A stretch of DNA of 64,000 nucleotides from Cephalopachus bancanus (Eukaryota; Chordata; Mammalia; Primates; Tarsiidae): NCBI GenBank assembly GCA_027257055.1, contig JAPVLO010000003.1, positions 9,179,501 through 9,243,500 on the forward strand. Direction: 5' to 3'. The notes under the pieces were generated by a model. The model ran no database searches and was not told the DNA's origin. It worked only from the letters and a program-made list of their open reading frames with translations. Both the position numbers and the translations under genes were made by a program. This document shows positions 22,648 through 34,368 of this stretch, one piece after another (the stretch's first letter is position 1; each line of letters starts with the position of its first letter).

Positions 22648-23041
22648 ACAGTAGGAGCAACAACATCCAGCACCTCCTTCCTCAGACGCCAAAAAATAAT
22701 GTGCACATGAATGTGTCCGCACTTGTACCCAAGAGGCCTTTGGAAGGAAATAATTGCCTCACCTTGATCACCAGAAGCATCTAGGTCCCAGCTCTGTCTT
22801 AGAGAAGATTAGTCTTTATAGCTATTGGAATCATATCAAAGCTGATGCGAAGCTTAAATAAATCATTTGTGTGTGAGTTGGCACTGGGGTCGGGGGGTGA
22901 GTAGGCTTCATTTCTAAGCAGAGCCTGCCTTAGTTTGGAAGCAGGAGCTGAGAAGGAATTAAGTGTAGATACTCTATGTGTAAAGCAGTCCCAGGATGTA
23001 CCATTGAGGAGGTAGAGAGTGCAACTATAAAAGAAAAAAGA
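22648..23041. other. Unassigned unique sequence
   Basis: Nothing recognised. Confidence 0.35.
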
Positions 23042-23325
23042 CACTGGGCACAGTGGCTCACACCTATTATCCCAGCACTGTGGGAGGCCGAGGTGAGAGG
23101 ATTGCCTGAGCACACAGGTTCGAGACCAGCCTGGGCAACTTGGCAAGAGTTCATCTAGACAATAAATTTTTTAAAAATTAGCCAGGCATTGTGGCCCGTG
23201 TCCGTAGTTCCAGATACTTGGAAGGCTGAGGCAGAAGGATCACCTGAGCCCAGAAGTTCAAGGCTGCAGTAGCTGTGAGCATGCCACTGCACTCCATCCT
23301 GGGTGAGAGAGTAAGACTCCAACTC

Positions 23326-23356
<31 letters not shown>

Positions 23357-23358
23357 GG
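23042..23358 (+). mobile_element. Alu SINE, intermediate age
   Basis: Dimeric Alu: actgggcacagtggctcaca, ccagcactgtgggaggccga, gcctgggcaacttggcaaga, with a (GAAAA)n tail. Has the 'gggcaacttggc' feature but retains the ordinary 5' box, so it may be an older member of the lineage-specific group. Confidence 0.9.
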
Positions 23359-23379
23359 GAGAAACACTAGTAAAGGGTA

Positions 23380-23780
23380 CTGCTGTGTCCTGAATGGGTC
23401 TCCCAAAATTCATGTATTGGAATTTAATCCCCAATGAAATAATGGGGAGGGGAAGCTTTCGGAAAGGTGTTTAGGTCATGAGGGCTCCGCCCTCATGAAT
23501 GAGTTGATGCCATTATAAAAGGACCTGACAGATGAAATTTGATCCTTTTTTTCTTTCACCTTCTGCCATGTGAGAACAGTGTTCCTGCCCTCCAGAGGTT
23601 GCAGCATTCAATGTGCCACCTTGGAAGCAGAGAGCAGGCCTCACTAGACATCTAAACCTGCCAGACCTTGATCTTGATCTTACCAGTCTCCAAAAGCATG
23701 AGAAATAAATACATTTCTCTTGTTTATAAAATACCCAGTCTCAATATTTTGTTATAGCAGCTCAAATGGACTAAGACAGG
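23380..23780 (+). mobile_element. MaLR solitary LTR (MLT1-type)
   Basis: Recognisable LTR of the ERVL-MaLR class: ttcatgtattggaatttaat, ttaggtcatgagggctccgc, cctcatgaatgagttgatgc, ttctgccatgtgagaacagt, agcatgagaaataaatacat and caaatggactaagacag close to the expected end. No internal retroviral sequence adjoins it. Confidence 0.8.
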
Positions 23781-24682
23781 TATGTTAATAGGGAGTTTAT
23801 TAACTATGGGCTACTTGAGCTCAGTACCCCTGGGGGCCCCTCTCAGAAAATACAAAGAACTTGCATCAGAATCAGAGCCAGTACTAGACCATAGTGAGTG
23901 AGGCCCCTTGAGAGCAAAATTTAAGAGGACACTCAGTATCAGGGTTAGCCAAGTTCAGGTCATGCAAAAGCACAGCTAGCCCTGCTCAGAACCATCCTGT
24001 AGGAGGATGGGAAGACTGGAGGATTCATTCATTGACATCCATTGGTTGAGAATCGCCCCTTACCCCGGGGGTGCTAATGCCCCTGCACTTTTGGACTGAG
24101 CCTGTTTGAGGACTTGCCAGCTCTTCCTGGTGTTAAGAAAGCCCCTAGGCAGAGGAAAATAGACGCAGGTGCTCAAACTGGGAAGTTGCCCATGCTCTGA
24201 AAACTGTCTACAACAGCTGCCAGTGAACATAGATGGCAGAGGGGAGAGAAGCAGAGCATCATTTGCATTTGCTGTTACCCTACAAGTACGAGCAGTATCT
24301 TGAATACACTTCAAGATTATGAAACTCATGTGATAAGTACTTAGACCTCCTTTAACTCAGATCATCTCTCAAAACTCAAAGCAGGTTGAAGGCAAAGACA
24401 TGCTGCTCTTGGATGTGCAGAATATATGTGCTAAGGTAAGCGTTCAGAAATATAAACTTTAGGAAATTAATAATTTCTCTGGAAGAGGCAACATTTTATC
24501 CTATTTTTCAGGGTTTTGGCATGTACAATTTGTCCCACAATACACACGCTTGCCTTGGGTGAAATTCAGAAAGGAAGAAATCCCCGTACCTAGCTGCACA
24601 TTCTGTTCCTCTCTCAAATCAGACCTTGGTATTTACTGTTTCGGGGAAAGAAAGGCTTAATAAAAATACAAAGAAAAACAAC
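23781..24682. other. Unassigned unique sequence
   Basis: No recognised exon or clear repeat. Confidence 0.4.
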
Positions 24683-24697
24683 AAAAAAGGTAAGATT

Positions 24698-24981
24698 GCC
24701 GGGCTCAGTGGCTCAGCCTGTAATCCCGCGCCTTTGGGAGGCTGAGGTGAGTGGATTGCCTGAGCCCGCGAGTTCGAGACCCGCCTGGGCAGGAAGACCT
24801 CATCTCTACAATAAATCAAAAAATCGGCCGGGCGTGGTAGCGCGCGCCTGTAATTCCAGCTACTCAGAAGGCTGAGGCAGAAGGATCGCCGGAGCCCAGC
24901 AGGCGAGGCTGCGGTGGCCAGGAGTGGCCACTTCACTCCAGTCTGGGCGACCGAGTGAGCTCCAACTCAAAAAAAAAAAAA
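24698..24981 (+). mobile_element. Alu SINE, young, with small internal deletion
   Basis: Signature cagcctgtaatcccgcgcc. The left monomer lacks about 10 bases normally reading aacttggcga (it goes cctgggcaggaagacctcat). Target duplication aaaaaaggtaagatt (24683-24697) against aaaaaaggtaaggtt (24982-24996), one mismatch. Confidence 0.95.
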
Positions 24982-24999
24982 AAAAAAGGTAAGGTTTAC

Positions 25000-25385
25000 C
25001 TTTGAGCTTCTGAGAGCCTGGCTTTAAAGGTAATTTAAGTGGCTTTCAATAGTAATTTGATTATACCTATTTCTTCCCATAATCTATCTTAAAATTCAAC
25101 TGTATAACAGTGGGCTCTCAATGACTGAGTGGATGAAAAGATTTGATGATGGAAATTATTGGATCAGGCTATTATAATATTGAATTAATGATAGAAAGGG
25201 ATTCCAACATTAGTAAGAGTTGCATAAGGTTAGGGTCCCAAATTTGCAATGTTGGGACAAAAGGTAGGGTTGGGAAAGAATTGATGATGGTGGGGGAGGG
25301 TCTTTGATATGTCTTATGAGTGAGTTGATTATTGGAGGTCTCTAAGTACAGAGACTCACATCTCTCCTCTCTTGGTTCACTTTGT
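25000..25385. other. Unassigned unique sequence
   Basis: Nothing recognised. Confidence 0.35.
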
Positions 25386-25389
25386 ATTT

Positions 25390-26060
25390 TCTCAAAAACA
25401 ACCTTGCTTTTTTTGTTTGTTTGTTTGTTCTCTCTCTCTGTTTTCGTTGGAGTGCTTCCTTCAGTAACTTTCTAAGAAAGGTTACATTAGAAGTAAATTT
25501 TTAAAAATCCACCCTAGAATATTATTGATAGTTTGACTGATTATAGCACTTAAATTTGGAAAGCATTTTCTCTAAGAATTTCAAAAATATTACTTTGTGG
25601 TCTTCTAAAATCTAGGGTTGCTATTATTAGATGGCATTCTAATTCTTAATGCTTTGGTATATCATTAGTTTCTTGTTCTTTTCTCCTCTCACTGTAAGAT
25701 TTTAAGATCTCTTTGATCCAATGTTTTGAAATTTCACAATAGTGTGTCTTGGTGTGGGTCATTCTTCATTCATTGTGTTTGATACAAAGCAGGCCCTCTC
25801 ATCCTGGAAATGTAAACTTCGATCCTGGAACATTTTTTCCTACTATGATGATACCCTTTCCCTTTTCCTTTTTTTTTTTCTCCTTCCTCTCCATCTTTCT
25901 TCCTCTTCCATTTTGAATTGACCTTCCCATTTTCTGGCTTATTTTCTTTTCCCTTGAACTGTTTTGATCTCTGTTGTTTGTATGTTTGTCTATTTGATTC
26001 TTTTGCAGATTTCAGTGTGTGTACTAGTGAACTTCACTATACGTTTTATTGGTCCTAACC
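25390..26060. mobile_element. Ancient LINE-like fragment (L1M-type?)
   Basis: Strings tttcacaatagtgtgtcttg, gtgtgggtcattcttcattc and tggaacattttttcctacta resemble an old L1-family internal region I have seen in many mammals. Strongly diverged, so family and strand are uncertain. Confidence 0.45.
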
Positions 26061-26830
26061 TACGGATTGCATTTGAGGGACCTCAGATAATGGTATCTTT
26101 AGTTATTTTCTTTGGGATAGATCAGTTTCTCTGATAAAGAATTGTTTAACCTCCTATTTGGGATAAGCCTGGCTTTTGGCATTCTGAGATCCTCTCATAA
26201 GGAGAGGACTGCTGGTTGCCAGTCTATAAACTATGTAGTCTATAAGCTATATCAGTTTATAAGTCTATAAGTCTTATAAGCTATAAGCTATATCAGACTT
26301 ACAGTTACTCCCTCTCTCCCTATGCCTGATGTTCCCAAGCTTGGCACCTCCAGTCTCCTTACAAGGTAGTAGGAGAGGTAATTTACCTAGGTTATTGTAG
26401 CAAAGGGAGAAATCTGATGATCTACTGCTCTTTATGCAGACTTTTCAAACAAGCTTCCTCCTATTTTCAGCTCCTCAACAATATTTTATGTCTCTAATTC
26501 TTGAGTCTTTTGGAGATTCTACCACTCAAATCAGCCTCCTTATTATTGGCTTAGCCCCTCCATTGGCCCCCAGGTTTCGCTTTTCTCTTCTGTAAGTCTG
26601 TTACCTTTCATCCACCAACATACTATCTTACACAATTTTGTTGACACTTCTCCCTTGCTATCATCTCATTTCTTTTTTTATTGTGAATTTCTGCCTTTTT
26701 ATTTTATAGTTAATGTTAGTTTTGGCTCTCTAAGAAACAGATGCCATGATTGGATTAAACACACAAGAGATTGACTTGGGAGAAGGGAGAGCAGAAGAGC
26801 TTTCTGACTGCAATGCATGTTGAATGTCTG
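26061..26830. other. Unassigned sequence with short degenerate repeats
   Basis: At 26220-26300 variants of 'agtctataagctatatcag' recur three to four times (imperfect units of about 15-20 bp). Otherwise nothing recognised. Confidence 0.4.
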
Positions 26831-26831
26831 C

Positions 26832-27078
26832 AAAAGGAAGGAAGAAAGGGAGGCAGGGAGGGAGAGAGGGAGAGAGGGAGGGTGGAGAGAGAGAGAGAAG
26901 GAAGGAGGAAAAGAAGGAAGGTGGGAGGGAGGGAAGAAAGGAGAAAAGGAAGGAAAGAAAGAGTGGAAAGAAGGAAGGATGGGGAAGGGAAAGGAAAAGA
27001 AGGAAGGAGAGAAGGAAGGAAAGAAAGGCAAGAGGGAAGGAAAGAAGGAAGGGAGGGACGGAGGGAGGGAGGAATAAG
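26832..27078. repeat. Long polypurine tract (GGAA/GAAA/GGGA)n
   Basis: About 245 bp of nearly pure A/G on the + strand. All overlapping open frames here are low-complexity Lys/Glu/Arg/Gly (+) or Pro/Ser/Phe (-) by-products. The tract is a candidate for intramolecular triplex formation and for length instability. Confidence 0.9.
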
Positions 27079-28195
27079 GACTGGGTAGGAAGAGTCCAGG
27101 ACTACACTGTGGTTCCAAGGAAAAGTTGACCAAGCTAATGGGAAGCCTTCAAGACAACAGCACTCACTGGAGGAATCTTGTGTCTCACAGTAATGGGCTT
27201 ACATTAGTATCCCTGCCATGTGCTCTCAGAGACAGCCCCTAAGAAGTTTGCCTTGTTACAAATGAAGTGGTGAATCTAGGGGGCAGTGACTAAAGAATTG
27301 GTGAGTTATGCTCCCTAGAACAGGAGGCCTGAAGAACACAATTCCATGGAAGCCACAACGGTGATTTCAGTGAGGTTTGAAGAGGGAATGGAGATAAGTA
27401 TATATATTTAATTCAACATGTTTAGCAAGAAGACTAATTTATTCTCAATGACTATAACCTGTCCTCTATCCCTTTTATTACATTAAATTTCTTGGCCTAG
27501 TTAATGATGAACCTCCAGGTTACTAAATACAACTCTTACTGTTAATAAACAAAATTATTAGAGCAAAACACAAAGAGGAAATAGGCCAAAGTTTTAAAAG
27601 AGATAGAAGATTGGGAGGTTGTGGTTTTGCAAAAGTCAGAAAAAGAGACTTGTGTATAGAGAAAAGAGAGATAGGAGATACAGGAAGAGCAGTTTTGGAG
27701 AAAGAACAGAGATTAGTTTAAAAAAATTTTTCATCAAGTTTTGCTTGGTGATATGCAATTACCCCTCTACCTCCCTACACAATTTTCAGCAATATTCCAT
27801 ATTATTCATTGATGATATTGGAATTAATTTTGACAGTTATTTGGGACACTTATTGCCCTGAGATTAACTTTATAGAGGGCACAGGGGAGAATAGAAAATG
27901 TCAAGAGTCTAGTTGTCTTGGCTACTTAAGAGTCTCTTCAATTCTTTATAGTCTGTATAATTGTTCACACTTTTCTTCTTGAAACAATCTTCCCAAAGCA
28001 TCCATGGTGCCACACTCTTTTTTAGAGGTGTTCTTCACTTATTTACCATTCATTTTGGGATTATTTTCCTCTTCCCAATTTGTTAATTATTGGTGAACCT
28101 CAGAGTTTCTTCATGGCTTTCAATTCAGTCTGTTTACCCAAATCTTTTATTGCCATCTTTGATTCAATATGCTGAGGGTCATCACATTCTTTTGT
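27079..28195. other. Unassigned unique sequence
   Basis: No exon recognised. The right end grades into the L2 below. Confidence 0.35.
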
Positions 28196-28199
28196 AAAA

Positions 28200-29060
28200 C
28201 CCAGTCTTCCCATATGTGTTCTAAACACTTTTATTCAATAGCCTGTTGGACAATTGCACTTAAAGGTCCCACAGACACTCCAAACCCAAAACAGGACCCA
28301 TCAGAATCCCATTATTCCATCTCCTAAAACTGCTCCTCTTCTTGCAACCCCTATGAAAGTGAATGATACCATACAGTTACTCAAATGCAGAAGTCTTGTT
28401 CTTGACTCCTTCCTCTCCCTCCCACCAACCAACAGTTAATCACCAAGTCCAAACAATCTTGATTGATGATATCTCCTGACTTTGTCGTTTCTTTCCACCC
28501 CCATCATCAGCTCTCATTTGGATTACTCTAACAACCTTTGAACTGGTCATTTATTGCCCATCTTACCTCCAAACCTCCTCCGTACTAAGATATCTACGCT
28601 ACAGCCATAGTGTTTTTGTTCTTTTATAAAATGCAGATATAATCTATCACTCTTAGCTTAAAATACTTCAGTGACTTCCTCATGGCCTACAGGTAAAGTC
28701 CAAACCTCCATCATAGTTTACAAAGTCTGTCATAACCCATCTCCTCCCTCCAGCCTCATATCGTGTACCTGTCCTCATACTCTACATCTGGCTCTTCCAA
28801 ATTAACTGTGTTTCTGCAAACTCACTCAGTTCTTTCTTTCTTTCCTCTGCATATGCCACTCTTCTCACCATGCTTTCCCCACTCTCCTGGATTATTCTAG
28901 CTTACTTCTCAGGAATTAGATGTTATATCATTTCTTTTAGGAAGCCTTTCCTGACCCTCCCATTGAGTTGGGCATTCATCCTAGGTTCTACCCACACCTC
29001 ATTGCTTATCCTTTCCATTTCATGCTTTTTATACTTCAAGTAATTGTCTATTTTTTGTGG
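28200..29060 (+). mobile_element. L2 LINE, 3' part
   Basis: Forward L2 pattern: catttggattactctaacaa, gacttcctcatggcctacag, gtaaagtccaaacctccatc, ctccctccagcctcatatcg, aggaagcctttcctgaccct, tacttcaagtaattgtctat. Degenerate, with no coding potential. Confidence 0.8.
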
Positions 29061-29064
29061 TGGG

Positions 29065-29400
29065 CTTTAAGCATGTCTGCTTATTGACACTTGTCAAATG
29101 AAGAGGTGGAACCTAATTCTCCTCTCCTTGCATATGAGTATGGTTTGTCACTGCCACAAGAAATGGAATGATGCAGAATTGATATGGTGTAACTTTTGAA
29201 GCAAGGTTAGAGAAAACCATGCACCTTCTGCCGATTTCCCTTGGGATACTCATTCTTGGAGCCTGATCACATTCAGTGAAGACGTGGATGGAAGAGTAAA
29301 GTATGGTGCCAACTTTTGAAAAACAAGCTCAGAGGAAGAATAAGCTTCAATGAAAGGATGGAGGCCATCTTGAAATTTGGGGAGGGAATCTGAGAAAAAA
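29065..29400 (+). mobile_element. Possible ancient LTR-like repeat
   Basis: 'gaggtggaacctaattctcc ... cttgcatatgagtatggttt ... agaaatggaatgatgcagaa' recalls the start of an old mammalian LTR-type repeat. No end could be fixed. Confidence 0.35.
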
Positions 29401-30465
29401 AAAAACAGATACTATAGACATAGGTTTCATAGCTAAAGTGAGTTTTTGCTTCTTGCACCATTTGAGGTTTATGGGAGATGAAACAAATCCTTATTTGACT
29501 AAAGGTTTGTCTCAGTATTCTTAACTATAGAACTCAGTTGTCCAAAGTAAGGAAAAATCACAACCTCCTATAAATTGATGGTCTCAGAATATACAAATAT
29601 GAGTCTGAGGAACAATTTGTAAAATAATTTCACCTATTCTAGATAAAGAAGGAAACTTTCAAGACTGTATAAAATTTAAGAGTTATGAATTACTAGCTAA
29701 AAGCAGGATCTCTAACCTCTTCCATAGCTTTCAAGACCTTTCTTTGCTTTCTTGAGTTAACTTATCGTTATTGCCTATAAGGTCTTGGACTTCCCTTCCA
29801 AGAACATCTCTCATCATTTTCTGTGGTCTCTATATAAAATCTTGGCTCTCATTCTTTACTAAATATGATCTCTCATGAGTATGTCAGTGGTTATTTGTGT
29901 GTGTAGTGGCCACAACTTTATAGGTTAGCACTTTTGGTAAAACTGGAAAAACACTCTCTCCATGCGGTATCTAGTCATGGTGTTGTCTCATATCCAAAAG
30001 GTGTGTTCTCTGAGGAGAATCACAATGTCCAAAGTTAAATGTGGCCAAGACCAAGCTAGACAATCTTGGATCAGTTGGCTTTTGAGTACCCCTGAGGATG
30101 TCTGAATGCTTCCTGTCCATACCTATAAATGGCTCCAGGAATCCTGAAGATTTTAGATTTATCTGAAAGTCTGAACAGAAAGAACAAGAAATATTGCTAA
30201 TTGGAATACACAAGGGTAGCTGTTTAGTAAGCCAGTGCATCACAGGAAAGGGAATTACATAGCCCTCTTCTGAGAAATATCTTTGGCAGAATTCTATCAT
30301 TATTTGCGATTTGGATTCCAGGATTCAGTAAGAAGCAATGGGAGACTGGGTGTTTATGGATGGAAGAAATAGCACTGCTTCAGAGCCAGATGTTCAGTTC
30401 TTCTCCAACACCAATCAATATGTAATTTGATTGTTATAATAAGTGCAAATACTTGTTCCATGAGA
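29401..30465. other. Unassigned unique sequence
   Basis: The minus-strand frame at 29971-30300 (109 codons) has no recognised domain, splice context or composition signal. Confidence 0.4.
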
Positions 30466-30466
30466 A

Positions 30467-30545
30467 AGAAGGAAGGAAGAAAGAAAGGAAGGGAGAAAGA
30501 GAGAAAAGAGAAAAGGAAAGAAGGAAGGGGGTAGGGGAAGAAAAA
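30467..30545. repeat. Polypurine tract (GAAGGAAG)n
   Basis: About 79 bp of A/G only, in gaagg, aaag and agag units. Confidence 0.85.
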
Positions 30546-31305
30546 ATATGTATTCACACATACATATTTATCCAGCTTATTAGATTAATGAGATTCTTTT
30601 ATCTTTCATAATCAATCAGAAGATCTGTTCTAGGTCTAATTACGTTATTTTAATTCCTTCCTCATATATTCAGCAAACATTGGGAGCCCCCTTATGCGTT
30701 AGAAACTTGACAAACAAAAATGAGTAGAACAAAGTCCTTGCCCTCAGGGAATTTGAAAAAGCTAAAAAATTGAGGGAAAAATCTTAGGATGATTTTAGAA
30801 GAACTTTGCTTATTTGGTATTTCAATAAATCACCGAATGAATAGATTTCATAGGCTTTATAGACACACAATAGGTACAGAACAAAAATGTTTATTTAATT
30901 ATATCAGGCTAATCACCATATCTTTTGGCCACTACTCAGTATCCTCCTATGTGGGCACAGGCGTGGTTAAAACCTTAGCAGTAGCAATACACTTTCTTCA
31001 AATTAATCCATATAAGGATAATGAGCAAATAAGATAGACAAAGGTGAAGCTTCTCTGCTTGAAGTGTGAATAGAGAATGACCGCAGACATCTTCTGAGTT
31101 CAGCTCCCTTCTCACACACAGCAATCCCTAAGAAAGCTTTGCAAATGCCCTGGGGCTCCTCAAGGCACTGTATGTCACTATGTGCTGAGCAGGTATGCAA
31201 AATTCCCTCTAGCTCTGAAAGTCTGTGTGGATGATGTTTAGTCACCACACTGATAACAGAGTAACTCTGGGTTCATAACTTCATCTCAGTGGACTGACTT
31301 GCAGG
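30546..31305. other. Mostly unassigned; old repeat at 30660-30760
   Basis: The segment 'cagcaaacattgggagcccc ... gaacaaagtccttgccctca' belongs to the unnamed ancient repeat family also seen at 18215 and 50770. The rest is unrecognised. Confidence 0.4.
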
Positions 31306-31309
31306 CCCA

Positions 31310-31440
31310 ATGCCCAGTTGCCCCTCTAGACTGTGAGCCCCTTTTGTGTACAGTCTGAGTTTATCCAAATTTGTATCTCCAGTTCTTACCACAAGGCCTG
31401 GCATGAAGTAAGTGACAAGCGTGAACATGGGAATGAATAA
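31310..31440 (+). mobile_element. L2 LINE 3' end fragment
   Basis: gactgtgagccccttttgtg ... ttgtatctccagttcttacc ... aaggcctggcatgaagtaag ... gaatgaataaac is the diverged L2 3' terminus. Confidence 0.7.
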
Positions 31441-31576
31441 ACAGATGTGCCTGAAAACAAATAGGATTCCCCCAGGGGAAGCCACTCTGAGAGTTGTAGG
31501 AGCAGGAATGTACACTCTGATCACCTCTGAGCTATCGGATCACCTCTTAGCTGCATACTTTCCTAGACATGCTGCA

Positions 31577-31582
31577 CATGCG

Positions 31583-31641
<59 letters not shown>
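31577..31641. repeat. (CG)n(CA)n microsatellite
   Basis: An uninterrupted alternating purine-pyrimidine run: seven CG steps (gcgcgcgcgcgc) then about 25 CA units. The pattern favours left-handed Z-DNA and is rarely kept in methylated mammalian DNA because CpG decays. Confidence 0.95.
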
Positions 31642-31643
<2 letters not shown>

Positions 31644-31702
31644 ATTACCCTTATTCAAGAGAGCAGCAGCTTCAGAGTAGAATGCCTTGCCTGAGTCCCT
31701 AT

Positions 31703-31703
31703 T

Positions 31704-31756
<53 letters not shown>
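31703..31756. repeat. (TC)n microsatellite, grown from an Alu tail
   Basis: About 26 TC units with one interruption. It lies between the left copy of the Alu target duplication and the Alu body, so it replaced or expanded the A-tail (GA repeats on the Alu strand). Confidence 0.9.
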
Positions 31757-31761
<5 letters not shown>

Positions 31762-32042
31762 GAGTTGGAGTCTCACACTTCGTCACCCAGGCTGGAGTGC
31801 AGTGGCACACTCACAGCCACCCTAGCATCGACCTGCTGGGTTCTGGCGATCCTTCCACCTCAGCCTTCCAAGTAACTGGAACTACAGGCGCGCACTACCA
31901 CATCCAGTTAATTTTTGATTTATTGTAGAAACGAGGTCTCACCAAGTTGCCCGGGCTTGTCTCGAACCCACGGTCTCAGGCAACCCCCTTGCCTTGGCCT
32001 CCCAAAGTGCTGGGATTACAGACTGAGCCACTGAGCCCGGCC
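31757..32042 (-). mobile_element. Alu SINE, young-type
   Basis: Reverse Alu with gagttggagtctcacacttc and end gactgagccactgagcccgg. Target duplication gagtccctattct (31693-31705) and gagttcctattct (32044-32056), one mismatch, placed outside the TC run. Confidence 0.93.
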
Positions 32043-32129
32043 GAGTTCCTATTCTTAATAATTGCATTCTGGGGATCCTTCCTACAATGTTTACTTATTA
32101 TTTAACCCCCAGGAAGCCAACCTATTCTT

Positions 32130-32415
32130 TTTTTTTTTTTTTTGAGTTGAAGTCTCACTCTGTCACCCAGACTGGAGTGCAGTGCCCGCTCCCAGCCACA
32201 GCAGCCTCAACCTGCCAGGCTCCGGCAATCCTTCTGCCTCAGCATTCCAAGCAGCTGTAACTACAGGCGTGCGCTACCACACCCGGCTAATTTTTCGATT
32301 TATTGTAGAGATGAGGTCTCACCAAGTTGCCCAGGCGGGTCTCAAACCCCTAGGCTCAGGCAATCCACTCACCTCAGCCTCCCAAGGTGTGGGATTACAG
32401 GCTGTGCCACCGAAT
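32130..32415 (-). mobile_element. Alu SINE, young lineage-specific subfamily
   Basis: Reverse Alu with 15-T tract, ggagtgcagtgcccgctccc and end gctgtgccaccgaat. Exact 12-bp duplication caacctattctt at 32118-32129 and 32416-32427. Confidence 0.95.
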
Positions 32416-32519
32416 CAACCTATTCTTATTCCATCCTCTTTGATTTCCAGCCTTTTCTTCTGCTCCTATATGCTCAAAGTAGAAAATACATGTTGGTGCC
32501 TTCCCCGATTCTTCACAAG

Positions 32520-33370
32520 ATGGGGTCTTTGAACTATCACCAGCTTGGTCAGGCTCCTCTGGATCTGCTCCAGTAGGTTGATGTCTTTCCTAAAATCAGA
32601 CACATAGTTCTCTAAACAGTACTACTGATGGGTGTGACCGTTAGAAAGTACAATGGGGTAAACCTTTCCATCTGATAAGGATACTATTCTTCTATTATTC
32701 AGCAATGACTTTTTGCAATTGACTCATATGACACTCAAAATTGACTAAAATGTTCCTGTCTTGTTTTCATGAACTAACAATAAGTCAACTCTCCTCCATC
32801 CTATACTTGTGCCTTTTTAAAATACAGGCTTAAGATTTTACACTTATCTTCACAAAAACTTATTTGCTGCTCTTAGATGTTGTTTCATGGCCTGAAATTA
32901 TTTTCTTCTTAAAGAATCTTGATTTTTATATTCAATTCTATACAGTATCTCTTAAAATATTGTATAAAGGCATGTTTAAATTTCATTCAAGTTATTGATG
33001 AAACTGTGCAACAATTAAGATCCTTTGGCATGCCATTATATACCTCCCTTGAGGTTGCCCTTGGCTGTTCACCATGTGTTTAACTAGCAACAGATCTATT
33101 ATGTTACCATTCAGTTGTGTTTTCTCCATCTTGTCCTCAAGGAAACATTTTATCCTGACTGAAATCAAGATACACTAATTTTTTGTTTTAATTTCTCTTT
33201 TCTCTCAGTGTCAATCCAAAAGGAAACAAGGTTAGTTCGGCATGGCTTGCTCTTAGCAAACCCATGCTGTTTCGTTTCCTATGTGTTTACAAACCATCTG
33301 TTCACCATCTGATGCCAGGGACTGAACATCAAACTCACCAGTTTTGTGAATTTACTTTTTCCTATCTTAA
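32520..33370 (-). mobile_element. CR1-clade LINE relic (CR1/L3), RT region and downstream
   Basis: Read on the minus strand, the order of segments matches the CR1 LINE family known from birds and other amniotes. The + strand string ggcatggcttgctcttagca with cccatgctg, and ctgaaatcaagatacactaa, mirror the antisense of the CR1 reverse-transcriptase region; the latter encodes VYLDFS on the minus strand, as in the CR1 motif YLDFSKAFD. Further 3', tcctatacttgtgccttttt, gattttacacttatcttcac, agttattgatgaaactgtgc and tctggatctgctccagtagg fall in the expected order. Stops and indels throughout, so it is not functional. The exact subfamily is uncertain. Confidence 0.75.
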
Positions 33371-34366
33371 AAGTTAGATTTATTGCACACAAAACTGAAT
33401 TTTTTAAAGTAAAAGAGCATAACAGCTTTAGGCAAGACTTCAAATATAACACATTCACAAATAAAAATATCTGTTTATGGTTTGCCAGGGCCCTAATTCT
33501 ATTACAACTTGAGAGTGAGAAAATTGAGGCGCTCACCCATATGTTGCCCCCCAGGTCACTGTACCACTATATCCTCCACTGTGTTTATGTGGTGTTTCCC
33601 TTGATACCCTTCACTGCTCCTATGTCTGATACTGTTCATAAGCACAAAGGCAGAGTCCAAACCAGCAGGCATACACAGCGGTTTGACACAAATGATTTAA
33701 TGTTTCATAGGAAAAGCAAGACGATATTCTAGAAAGAAGGTAACTGCACTTAGATAGCACCAGCCAAACAGCAGCCGTCCTAGTCCAATGTGAATGCACA
33801 AGAAGACAGAGGAGGCCAGAAGCAGCCTATATTTTACTCCATTCTTACCCCCAATATATAATGTTGTCAATTCCATGATTCATGGAATGGAACAAAATAA
33901 GCCCACATCCCCAAATTTTAAAAATAGTAATAATAATATCCCAGGGAAATTCAAGGTAACATTCAGCTCTTATACCGTTCGTTTTCACTTGTAATGTGCT
34001 CTGGATTGTGATGACAAAAGCAGAAAGGGCAATGGAGAGTAAAGCAACTAACTCTTGCTTGTGCCTTGAGCCAGTCTGTCTGCCTTGCTGAAGCAAGCGG
34101 TTGAATTTGCATGTGCATCTGAACAAATCCACAGCACTGGATTTCCTGCACATGCGTTGCAATTTTAAGTTTCAGGACTCTATGTTCCTTTATGTAGGAA
34201 GCTTCACAAATGAGGATCCTTGGAGTTTTTCTAATTATTGTGTGCCTAACTTGTGTTTCCTCTTACCTCCTTATCTTCTTTTTTTAAGGAAGATTCTAAA
34301 TGAACTCCATGGGACAATTTTTCCTCTTTACCTCAGATTATATTGATAAAATTGCTAGAAAAACAC
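33371..34366. other. Unassigned unique sequence
   Basis: The + frame at 33346-33732 overlaps the end of the CR1 relic and has no domain. Nothing else recognised. Confidence 0.4.
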
Positions 34367-34368
34367 AG

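Noticed and set aside
23380..23780. Possible endogenous retrovirus
   Set aside because: Only a solitary MaLR LTR is present. No gag, pol or env remnant adjoins it. The same holds for 53830-54255 and 60605-60935.
26699..27133. Frames of 86-144 codons rich in Lys/Glu/Gly or Pro/Ser/Phe
   Set aside because: Direct translation of the polypurine/polypyrimidine microsatellite.
29971..30300. 109-codon minus-strand frame
   Set aside because: No recognised domain, no splice signals at its ends and no conserved motif. A chance frame is likelier.
33346..33732. 128-codon + frame
   Set aside because: Begins inside the antisense of the CR1 relic and has no domain.
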